Below are positions 56,142 through 64,000 of a stretch of DNA of 64,000 nucleotides, in pieces. How positions within the stretch are numbered: the stretch's first letter is position 1; the number at the start of each line of letters is the position of its first letter. A program made the translations under genes and the position numbers. Origin of the DNA: Anthoceros angustus (taxonomy: Eukaryota > Streptophyta > Anthocerotopsida > Anthocerotales > Anthocerotaceae); the NCBI GenBank assembly GCA_010909165.1, contig MU008165.1, positions 558,001-622,000 of the forward strand. The letters run 5' to 3'. The notes under the pieces were generated by a model. The model made no database searches. It had not been told where the DNA came from and worked only from the letters and a program-made list of their open reading frames with translations.

Positions 56142-56746
56142 ATGTCAGATCTAGACGCTCAGATCGCGGGGGCTTACGGTATGTGCGAATCTTGTGGACG
56201 TTTTTACGCCGTTTGTGTCCTCCGTTGTTCGGATGGGTGACTTGTTTCCTCTCTTGCAGATCCGTTCGCTGACGCGAATGCTGAGGATTCTGGGGCAGGG
56301 TCTAAGGACTATGTGCATGTCCGCGTGCAGCAGCGGAATGGTAGAAAGAGTCTGACGACTGTGCAGGGTTTGAAGAAAGAATTCAATTACAACAAAATCC
56401 TTAAGGATTTCAAGAAGGTAGGTCCTGGGGACCTTGGGCCCATCCCATTCCTCTTCCTGACCGAGAGATCTGTGCGAGCGAGTCTTCTGATTTGAATCTG
56501 TGGTGCAGGAATTCTGCTGCAATGGGACCGTGGTGCAAGACACGGAGCTGGGTCAGGTGATTCAGCTGCAAGGGGACCAGCGCAAGAATGTTTCGCAGTT
56601 CCTGGTGCAGGTGAGCCTTCCTAACCCTCTGTTGTTCTGCGGTAAGTGGCGGTCCCACGGTCTGGCGACCTCTCACGGGTGGGGTCCTGGTATTCCAACA
56701 GGCTGGAGTTGTGAAAAAGGATCTCATCAAAATACACGGGTTCTGA
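56142..56746 (+). CDS. Translation initiation factor eIF1 (SUI1), 113 aa, 4 exons
   Basis: Exons 56142-56178, 56260-56417, 56509-56610 and 56702-56746 join in frame to exactly 113 residues, the plant eIF1 length. Signatures: MSDLDAQIAGAYDPFAD, then VRVQQRNGRKSLTTVQGLKK, FNYNKILKDFKKEFCCNGTV, LGQVIQLQGDQRKNVSQFLV, ending LIKIHGF. eIF1 binds the 40S subunit and enforces start-codon fidelity in the cytosol. All introns are short (81-91 bp) with GT-AG ends. Upstream sequence suggests a leader intron. The duplicate at 42.7-43.1 kb is a pseudogene, so this is the working copy in the window. It sits 0.8 kb downstream of the PPR gene on the same strand. Confidence 0.97.
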
Positions 56747-57341
56747 GCTGGGGCACCTACGCATTGAAGTTTTGTCAGATGCTCGGGGCATGATGTGCGG
56801 TATCTGAACACTGGATGTGGTGACGCGGCATGTGGGTCTTGGATGTGGAATTCCATCAGCCGCTAGGGTTTGGCATTTGTGGTGGGGCTAGGGTAATGTC
56901 TCCACACGTTGATGTAGAGTTAATTTTCACCCACGACTTGGCCTGACCGTGTGAGTCGGCAAAGATGTGGAGAAAGCTGGCATCTATTAATATACTCGAG
57001 TTTCTGGTGTTGTCTTTTACTTGGTGTACATAAACGACTCTTAGTCGAGTCGAACTTGTTGTACATAATAAAAGTTATGTTGAGAACGCCGTTCCAATGC
57101 GCGACCTACGTGGTCCTTTTTACTCACTTATGACACTCACATGGCTCGCCTCGGGCGTGACCCAGCCCCGTCAGGCCGGGAGGTGACACTTAGCCGAGCC
57201 CGCTTAATGGCTTCAGCACGGCTTTCACCAACACACCTGCTGTGACAGCACCGACGAATTAATGACGCACGACTCGCCGCTCTTGTTATTTTTCGAGCTC
57301 GAAGACGGCCATGTCTCATCAAGAAACACACAGCTTTAGCT
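56747..57341 (+). other. Spacer between eIF1 and the LTP-like gene
   Basis: No gene recognised. It contains the eIF1 3' region and the presumed promoter of the small secreted protein; no clear TATA box was assigned. Confidence 0.4.
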
Positions 57342-57680
57342 ATGGCTTCCTCCAGCTCTGTCCCGATGCTCCTCCTTCTCGTCTCGCTTGTGGCTGCCAT
57401 CGCTGTAGCTGATCCGCTGGAGGCGTCCGGGGAAGTCTTGCAAGAAAGCGATGCCAACATTCATGTGAAGGTGAAGTGCAACGTGGATGTGGCAGCCTGC
57501 CTGCGAGGCAAGCGACAGTGCTGCCAGCAGCTGGAGAAAGCGGACGCTGCCTGCTTCTGCAGCGTTGCGCGCAAGGTTGCTGTGACTGTGACCGTGGACA
57601 TCGCCGTGAACTTGCTCAAGACTGTTTGCCCCAAGCTGGTGGACGTTCACGTCCATGTTATCTGCCCCGGCGGCCATTGA
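57342..57680 (+). CDS. Secreted eight-cysteine protein, nsLTP/2S-albumin-like, 112 aa
   Basis: Intronless frame from ATG to TGA. Residues 1-23 are a signal peptide (Ser-rich start, LLLLVSLVAAIAVA core, cleavage likely before DPLEAS). The mature part has the eight-cysteine pattern C-x6-C-x6-CC-x9-C-x-C-x22-C-x11-C (CNVDVAAC, QCCQQL, ACFCSV, VCPKL, VICPGG). This matches the fold of plant non-specific lipid-transfer proteins, with the CxC residue Phe as in type-2-like forms. Such proteins carry lipids in the apoplast or cell wall. The pI and long C-terminal spacing are somewhat unusual, so a related cysteine-rich class is possible. Confidence 0.7.
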   Translation: MASSSSVPMLLLLVSLVAAIAVADPLEASGEVLQESDANIHVKVKCNVDVAACLRGKRQCCQQLEKADAACFCSVARKVAVTVTVDIAVNLLKTVCPKLVDVHVHVICPGGH

Positions 57681-59220
57681 GGTGGCACAGCGATGCTCGC
57701 TTCTCCTATTCTAGTCTTTTGGCAGCTCTTGTTATTGTTCTGTTCATGCATTTCACACATTTCTTCTTCTGCCTTCAGGTTGTGTGATGTACGCAGCGTA
57801 GCGTCATTGTGAAGCTGTTGCACTGGAGCTGGAAGATGCCGACGTTCTGACTCGAACCGTTCTTTACGGCCCTGTCAGTCCTCGCTTTGTAACTCCTCGA
57901 CTCTGGCTTTGATTGGCTTGATCGTCTGGTCCAACTTTGCCTTGGCAACGTCTCCGAAGCAAAGTGGAGAAATTTGGACTTAGAATCAGGGGAAGCCTAT
58001 TGTGGACTTCCGGGGGAGCCTATTCTGGACTTCCGGGAGAAGCCTGGGCCTGTGGTGCCATCCCTGCAGCGCCTTCCGTTTGTGCAGTCATATGTTTTTG
58101 AAATGAACGAAGTTTAATATAAGTCATTCGAAATTCATGTATCCTCTTTGTGTCTTCCGTTTGATGTGTCCACTTATTCCGTTTGGTTTTGTTTCGGAGC
58201 GTTCCATGAAGTGGTTACGCAGCCGAGTTATTAGAGCGTGAACTCTCGGGCTGCATGCACACAGCTGCCCGGCGTGACTCTTCCGTAACCTACATCAGTT
58301 CTGCCATCGCCAAATTGCAACGACCTAGCTAAAACGAGGTTACTCAACTCACGGCAGGCGACACGCAGTTCGCGACAGGTGGAGGAGCTCTGAAGTGGGA
58401 CGAACGATTTGATTGACGAGCTTCGTCTGCTCACGAGTATGTGTAGTCCCCCCACCTACGAGCTCCTGTTCTTGTCCTCCCAAGCAGGGTTTGCAATAAA
58501 GCTTACAAGCATATGGTGTGATTGGAAGATGAAATGTCGAATTCAGACAATGACTGCATCTCGGTGTATATATGTATAATTGTCAAAGGTGAGCCTTCCC
58601 TGTTCACCTAGATCTTTCAGTTAGGGAATAATGTGCATCGATCCTAGAGTGGCCGCCGGTAGTAATGAGGGCCTGCCACTTTGGACAACCGTCCATGACT
58701 GGGCTCAGCGTTGTTCCTAAGATGCTTTGTTGCGGAGGCAGCATATTGTATTCCTGTATGTTGTATGATGACCCAGGCTTAGTGTAGGTCCTTTCGGCAT
58801 GATTCTTACATTTCGTATTCCTGTATACTTGAGGCTCGCTGTGTTGTGGTGCCTGACTCATGGAGGGTTGTGGCTTGCTCGCCTGACGAGATATCAGAGG
58901 CTGACCATCACTGTTCCTTCAAGTGTGCTTATACAGACTTTTGGAAATCAAAAGACTGCATTGCTTGGAACTCCCGTAAGCCACCTGACCTGCAGGGACT
59001 GACGTGTGATAATCAGTATTGACCAGGGCCCGTCATCCAGGAACAGAAATGTGTGGGTACTCATACCTTGCTGAGCACGAACTGTGATAAGTTTTGTTCT
59101 CTGGGTAGGGCACTGAGGTAATTACAAATATCGTTGCCCACAGGAGCATTCTTAAACATAAGTTTAATCATTTAACAATTCTAGACATGACCCACGGCTT
59201 GACGTTCATGTGTGCCACTT
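57681..59220. other. Intergenic, no gene recognised
   Basis: 1.5 kb without coding signatures. It contains the 3' ends of two converging transcripts: the LTP-like gene (plus) and PPR gene D (minus). A short direct repeat (TGGACTTCCGGG, about 58003 and 58029) is present. Confidence 0.45.
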
Positions 59221-62200
59221 TCATGCTTCACTCTTGAAATGCCTCTCACGACACAGAAATCTGTGCACCAAACCGTCCATGTCTGTCCACCAGCTTTCAC
59301 CTGGCTGCTTCCATGCCCTTATTTTGATTCTTCTAGCCTGCATCTCCTCGGCCTGCATCCACATTTGGGCACCGGTATATATGTTCCACATCAACACATA
59401 TGCTGCCGCATCATTCTTGTCTAGTTTCACTGCCTGGTCAAATGCATGACGTCCCACTTTCACATTGCTCCATTTCCGACAAGCACCCAAGAGGGTGTGC
59501 CAGACTGTAGCATCAGGGATTACAGGCATTCTCCTTACCAAAGCTAGTGCCTCATCCAGTTGGCCTGCACGGCCCAGGAGATCCACCATGCATGTGTAGT
59601 GCTCCACTGTGGGAGTGATACCATACTGGACAGTCATAGCCTCAAAATACTCTAGCCCCTTGGCTACTAGACCAGTATGACTACATACCATCAGTACACT
59701 GAGGAACGTTATGCCATCTGGCCGTATGCCATCTTCCCTCATCCTGAGAACCAACTTAAAGACCTCTTCACTGTCTCCTTGGTGGCTGTATCCGGCAATC
59801 AGTGCATTCCAGGCGACAAGGTTTCTTTCGGGCAATGCCTCAAACACCTGCTGGGCATCAACAATGCTCCCGGACTTGCTGTACATGTTTATCAAACTGC
59901 CAGCCACAAACAGATCACCTTGAAGCTGTTGTAATTCAATCTGTTCATGTAGCTGCCTTCCCAGATGCAAAGCTGCCGCATTTGCACACGCCTGCAGAAG
60001 ACACACAAATGTCATGGAATTGGGTACACCAGTGCCTTCCTCTTTCATGGCACTGTAGAGACGAAGGGCTTCCTGGCCCATGCCCTGCTGAGAATACCCT
60101 GCTATCATGGCATTCCATGTCACCACATCTTTTTCGAGGAGTCCGTCAAACACTACCCGAGCATCCTTCAGGCTGCCACACTTTGCATACATCTTTAACA
60201 AACTGTTAACAACAAACACATCGGCTTGATGTCCTCGTCCTGTAATCTGCACGTGAAGCTGCTTCCCCATCTCCAGAGCTGGAGAGCCCACACTTGCACA
60301 TGCCTGCAGGAGGGACACAAATGTCACAGAATTGGGTGAGGCCATGCCATCTTCCTGCATAGCACTGTAAAGGCGCAGGGCCTCGAAGCTTTTGCCCTGC
60401 TGGGCATAGCCTGTTATCATCGAGTTCCATGTCACAACATCTTTTTGTCCCAGTCCGTCAAACACTCTCTGCGCATCCTCTAGGCTGCCACACTTTGCGT
60501 ACATGTTTACCAAACTGTTCACCACAAATGCATCAGGTTCGTGTCCTCGGTCGCTGAGTTGTGCATGAAGCTGCTTCCCCTTTTCCAAAGCTGTGGTGCC
60601 CAGACTTGCACATGCCTGCAAGAGGCACAGGAAAGTTATGGAATTGGGTACAGCAGTGCCATCTTCTTGCATAACACTGTAGAGATGAAGGGCATCCTCA
60701 CCCATGCCCTGCTGGGAGAAGCCTGCTATCATGGCATTCCATGTCACCACATCTTTCACATCAAGCCCGTCAAACACTCTTTGGGCCTCTTCCAAGCTGC
60801 CACACTTTGCATACATATTCACCAAGCTGCTGGCCACGAAAACATCAGCTTCAAGTCCTTGTTCTGTAATTTGCATATGAAGCTGCTTCCCCTTCTCCAG
60901 ACCTCGGGTGCCAACACTTGCACATGCCTGCAGGAGCCACACAAACGTCACTGAATCTGGTACAGCACTCCCTTGTCCTTGCATCGCACTGTACAGATGA
61001 AGGGCTTCCTGGACCAAGCCCTGCTGGGAATACCCCGCTATCAAGGCATTCCAGGTCATTACATCTTTTTGACCAAGTCCGTCAAACACTTGCTGAGCGT
61101 CTGCCAAGCTGCCACACTTCATGTACATCTTCATTAAATTGTTGGCTACGAACTCGTCAGCTTGGTGTCCATGTTGTGTAATTTGCCTATGAAGCTCCTT
61201 CCCGTTTTCCAATGCCAAGGTTCCCACCCTTGCACAAGCCTGCAGGAGACACGAAAATGTCACAGAATCGGGTATAGCCAAGCCATCTTCTTGCATAGCA
61301 CTGTACAGACTAAGGGCTTCCTGACCCATGCCCTGCTGGGAGTAGGCACCTATCATGGTATTCCACGTCACCACATCCTTTTCAGCTTGTCCTTGAAACA
61401 CCTCCTGAGCATCCTCTATGGAACCACACTTTGCATACATGTTCATCAAACTGCTTCCTACAAGTACATCACCTCGAAGCCCTTGTTCGCTAATTTGTGC
61501 ATGAAGCTGCTTCCCCTTCTCCAATGCTGGGTTGCCCACGCTTGCACATGCCTGGAGGAGGCAGACAAATGTCACAGAGTTGGGAGCAACAATGTTTTCT
61601 TCTTCCATAGCAGTGTACAGGCTAAGGGCTTCATGCCCCATGCCCAGCTGGGAATACCCAGCTATCAGGGAACTCCAGGTCACCACATCCTTTTTCGCAA
61701 GTCCATCGAACACCCTCTGAGCATCCTCCAAGCAGCCACACTTTGTATACATGTTTACCAAACTGTTGCCAACAAACACATCAGCTTGAAATCCTCGTTC
61801 TCTAATTTGTGCGTGAAGCTGTCTCCCGGTCTCCAGAGCTGGAGTCCCCACACTTGCACACGCCTGCAGGAGGCACACAAAGGTTGCAGGCTTTGGTAAA
61901 GTCATTCCTTTTTCTTCCATAACACAGTAGAGATGGAGGGCCTCCTGCCCCATGCCCTGCTGTGAATATCCTGCTATCATTGCAGACCACGTTACCGCAT
62001 CCTTTTCACCAAGTCGGTGAAACACCCTGTGAGCATCTTCCAAGCTGCCGCACTTTGCATACATGTCTATTAAAGTGTTGGCTACAAACACATCACCTTC
62101 AAGCCCTTGCTCTCTAAGTTGTGCATGAAGCTGCTTCCCCTTCTCCAGAGCCGGGATGCCCACACTTGCACATGCCTGCAGAAGGCAGACAAAGGTCACA

Positions 62201-64000
62201 GCATCAGCTACAGCAAGACTACCTTCTTGCATAGCACTATAAAGACGAAGGGCTTCCAGACCCATGCCCTGCTGGGAATATCCTGCAATTAGAGCAATCC
62301 ATGTTGCTACATCTTTTTGACCAAGTCCGTCAAACACCCTCTGAGCATCCTCGAGACACACACACTTCGCATACATCTTCACCAAACTGCTGGCTAGAAA
62401 CACATCGCCTTCAAGCCCTTGTTCTCTAATTTGTGCATGAAGCTGCTTACCCTTATCCAAAGCTAGGGTGCCTACACTTGCACATGCCTGCAGGAGGCAC
62501 GCAATTGTCACAGAATTGGGAGTTACTATGCCTTCTTCTTGCATACTGTTGTACAGAGACAGGGCTTCCTGCCCCATCCCCAGCTGGGCATACCCTGCAA
62601 TCATGGAAGTCCATGTCACCACATTCTTCTGACCAAGTCCATCAAACACACTCCGGGCATCCTCTAGACTGCCACACTTTGCAAACATGTTCACCAAACT
62701 GTTGGCTACAAATACATCAGCTTGATGCCCTCGTTCTCTAATTTGCACAAGTAGCTGCTTTCCGGTCTCCAAAGCAGGGGTGCCCACACTTGCACATGCC
62801 TGCAGAAGGCACACAAACGTCACAGAATCGGGTATAGCCATGTCATCTTCTTGCATAGCTCTGTACAGAGCAAGGGCTGCCTGCCCCATACCCTGCTGGG
62901 CATATCCTGCTATCATCGCACTCCACGTGACTACGTCTTTTTGAGCAAGTCCGTCGAACACTCTCTGAGCATCCCCCAGACTCCCACACTTTGCATACAT
63001 ATTCACCAAACTATTGGCTACAGACACATCAGCTTGATGTCCTCGTTCCCTAATTTGTTCATGGAGCTGCTTCCCCTTCCCCAAAGCTGGGGTGCCCACC
63101 CGTGCACATGCTTGCAGGAGGCAGACAAAAGTCACAGAGTTGGGGACAGCAATCCCTTCTTCTTGCATCACACTGTAGAGCCGAAGGGCTTCCAGCCCCA
63201 TCCCCTGCTGAGAGTATCCAGATATCATGGCAGTCCAGGTCACCACATCCTTTTCCCCAAGTCCGTCAAAAACTCTCTGAGCGTCTTCCAAGCTGCCGCA
63301 CTTCGCATACATGTCCACCAAGCAATTACATACGAACAAATCAGGCTCACCCCCACTGGCCAGCACGTCAGCATGCACCTGCTGCCCACCTCTCAGGTCC
63401 CTCCCCCTTGCACAGGCCTGAAGGGCTGCCACGAACACATGGCCATCTGGCTTCACACGGCACCTGCGCATCCGCTGATACAGCTGCACGGCCTGCTTGT
63501 CTTGTCCATGTCTAACATGCGCAGAGATTATGGAAGACCAGATGAAGGCATCTGGTTCATCAACCATGGTGAACACATCCATCGCGTCTTGCAACCTGCC
63601 ACACGAAGCATACATTCGCAGAATGTGGTTGCACAGGAACGTGTCCGACTGATACCCCTTGTCCACCGTCAAACCATGCACCCGACGACCCAGAACAAGA
63701 TCCTTCTTCAACACACATTTCTTCAGTACAGTATAAAACAGAGACTTGGGAACACAGAAGTCTGTTCGCACCAAAACTTCCAGAGCCTCAACAGCCTCCG
63801 TGAGCAGGCCCTCATGACATAGCTTGCTCACAGTTTCAGCCATCATACTCCTATCGTATCCTGCAGGCCTTCGATTGTCCCGACCGTCGGGCAAGCTCAA
63901 TTTGGATTTAGAGGCCTCACGACCCATCTCCATATCCAAAGCAGCAAGCTTCGAATCCACCCAGGCTGGCTTGTAGAAGTGGTGCAGCCAGAGCACCTCA
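59221..64000 (-). CDS. PPR gene D: giant PLS-E1-E2-PG-box protein, 5' end cut by right edge
   Basis: The minus-strand frame is open from base 64000 to TGA at 59221: 1592 residues visible. The first visible codons read EVLWLHHFYKPAWVDSKLAALDMEMG, the tail of the PDF-type leader, with no ATG at this end, so the start lies beyond the window. Fourteen PLS triplets follow from about residue 52, in the same number and style as gene C (VFVANSLVNMYAKCGSLEDA, VTFVCLLQACASVGTPALE). The E1/E2 region (VEHYTCMVDLLGRAGQLDEAL) precedes RAWKQPGESWWTDMDGLVHRF, and the protein stops 11 residues later without deaminase residues. An in-frame ATG exists 19 codons into the visible part, but homology argues the true start is upstream. 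The role is inferred: organellar RNA binding. Confidence 0.92.
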   Translation of the reverse strand, partial: EVLWLHHFYKPAWVDSKLAALDMEMGREASKSKLSLPDGRDNRRPAGYDRSMMAETVSKLCHEGLLTEAVEALEVLVRTDFCVPKSLFYTVLKKCVLKKDLVLGRRVHGLTVDKGYQSDTFLCNHILRMYASCGRLQDAMDVFTMVDEPDAFIWSSIISAHVRHGQDKQAVQLYQRMRRCRVKPDGHVFVAALQACARGRDLRGGQQVHADVLASGGEPDLFVCNCLVDMYAKCGSLEDAQRVFDGLGEKDVVTWTAMISGYSQQGMGLEALRLYSVMQEEGIAVPNSVTFVCLLQACARVGTPALGKGKQLHEQIRERGHQADVSVANSLVNMYAKCGSLGDAQRVFDGLAQKDVVTWSAMIAGYAQQGMGQAALALYRAMQEDDMAIPDSVTFVCLLQACASVGTPALETGKQLLVQIRERGHQADVFVANSLVNMFAKCGSLEDARSVFDGLGQKNVVTWTSMIAGYAQLGMGQEALSLYNSMQEEGIVTPNSVTIACLLQACASVGTLALDKGKQLHAQIREQGLEGDVFLASSLVKMYAKCVCLEDAQRVFDGLGQKDVATWIALIAGYSQQGMGLEALRLYSAMQEGSLAVADAVTFVCLLQACASVGIPALEKGKQLHAQLREQGLEGDVFVANTLIDMYAKCGSLEDAHRVFHRLGEKDAVTWSAMIAGYSQQGMGQEALHLYCVMEEKGMTLPKPATFVCLLQACASVGTPALETGRQLHAQIRERGFQADVFVGNSLVNMYTKCGCLEDAQRVFDGLAKKDVVTWSSLIAGYSQLGMGHEALSLYTAMEEENIVAPNSVTFVCLLQACASVGNPALEKGKQLHAQISEQGLRGDVLVGSSLMNMYAKCGSIEDAQEVFQGQAEKDVVTWNTMIGAYSQQGMGQEALSLYSAMQEDGLAIPDSVTFSCLLQACARVGTLALENGKELHRQITQHGHQADEFVANNLMKMYMKCGSLADAQQVFDGLGQKDVMTWNALIAGYSQQGLVQEALHLYSAMQGQGSAVPDSVTFVWLLQACASVGTRGLEKGKQLHMQITEQGLEADVFVASSLVNMYAKCGSLEEAQRVFDGLDVKDVVTWNAMIAGFSQQGMGEDALHLYSVMQEDGTAVPNSITFLCLLQACASLGTTALEKGKQLHAQLSDRGHEPDAFVVNSLVNMYAKCGSLEDAQRVFDGLGQKDVVTWNSMITGYAQQGKSFEALRLYSAMQEDGMASPNSVTFVSLLQACASVGSPALEMGKQLHVQITGRGHQADVFVVNSLLKMYAKCGSLKDARVVFDGLLEKDVVTWNAMIAGYSQQGMGQEALRLYSAMKEEGTGVPNSMTFVCLLQACANAAALHLGRQLHEQIELQQLQGDLFVAGSLINMYSKSGSIVDAQQVFEALPERNLVAWNALIAGYSHQGDSEEVFKLVLRMREDGIRPDGITFLSVLMVCSHTGLVAKGLEYFEAMTVQYGITPTVEHYTCMVDLLGRAGQLDEALALVRRMPVIPDATVWHTLLGACRKWSNVKVGRHAFDQAVKLDKNDAAAYVLMWNIYTGAQMWMQAEEMQARRIKIRAWKQPGESWWTDMDGLVHRFLCRERHFKSEA

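Noticed and set aside
61162-63822. Long plus-strand frames over gene D (245 and 323 codons), and similar ones over genes B and C
   Set aside because: They are periodic antisense images of PLS triplets (CTGCAGGAGGC-type phrases) and break between triplets; the minus strand carries the PPR array.

Overview
This is a plant nuclear segment. The evidence is spliced genes with GT-AG introns, plant-type SKP1 and eIF1 genes, a TORNADO1-like LRR-Roc-COR gene, plant transposons and, above all, PLS-class pentatricopeptide repeat (PPR) genes. Two PPR groups occur together. One ends in a PG-box with a tandem Trp (GQSWWTDMDG) and no deaminase. The other carries a DYW deaminase whose PG box is replaced by KKPxxATIEV, the 'KP' type associated with candidate U-to-C editors. 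As far as I know, the KP type is restricted to hornworts, ferns and lycophytes, so the source is most likely one of these. Short introns (74-111 bp in the methyltransferase gene) and tight gene spacing fit a compact genome such as a hornwort, but I cannot settle the lineage.

Layout. 0-9.1 kb: three minus-strand PPR genes: A (cut by the left edge), B (846 aa) and C (1605 aa, about 42 motifs). C is divergent to a METTL21-like methyltransferase gene (9.1-10.3 kb), with 56 bp between the ATGs. 11.6-16.8 kb: a CACTA-like end, a 2.2-2.8 kb tandem duplication full of minisatellites, and PIF/Harbinger transposase remains. 17.7-21.9 kb: the three-exon ROCO gene. 22-29 kb: gene-poor DNA with a decayed Ty3/gypsy pol and its LTR. 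29.4-56.8 kb: a segmentally duplicated region. Each unit carries a SKP1 gene, a PDF-motif/PPR-DYW:KP pseudogene, a TLDc gene or relic, a 69-bp minisatellite, a second PPR-DYW:KP gene and an eIF1 gene. In one unit TLDc is open while the PPR and eIF1 are dead. In the other the PPR (51.5-55.4 kb) and eIF1 (56.1-56.7 kb) are intact and TLDc is a stub. 57.3 kb: a secreted eight-cysteine lipid-transfer-like protein. 59.2-64 kb: giant PPR gene D, running off the right edge.

How it fits together. The window is an organelle RNA-processing factory in evolution. Editing-factor genes grow by gain of whole PLS triplets (about 312 bp each), duplicate as segments, exchange N-termini and decay. The most unusual observation is that the KP pseudogene at 45.3-50.2 kb has, before its PPR array, two tandem copies of a module resembling the PDF motif of the plant organellar single-stranded DNA-binding (OSB) proteins. 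Its tail or relics are found in front of gene D, pseudogene 1, and, out of frame, genes A and C. This suggests an ancestral PDF-PPR fusion family.

All calls come from reading the sequence. No database search, RNA evidence or alignment software was available.
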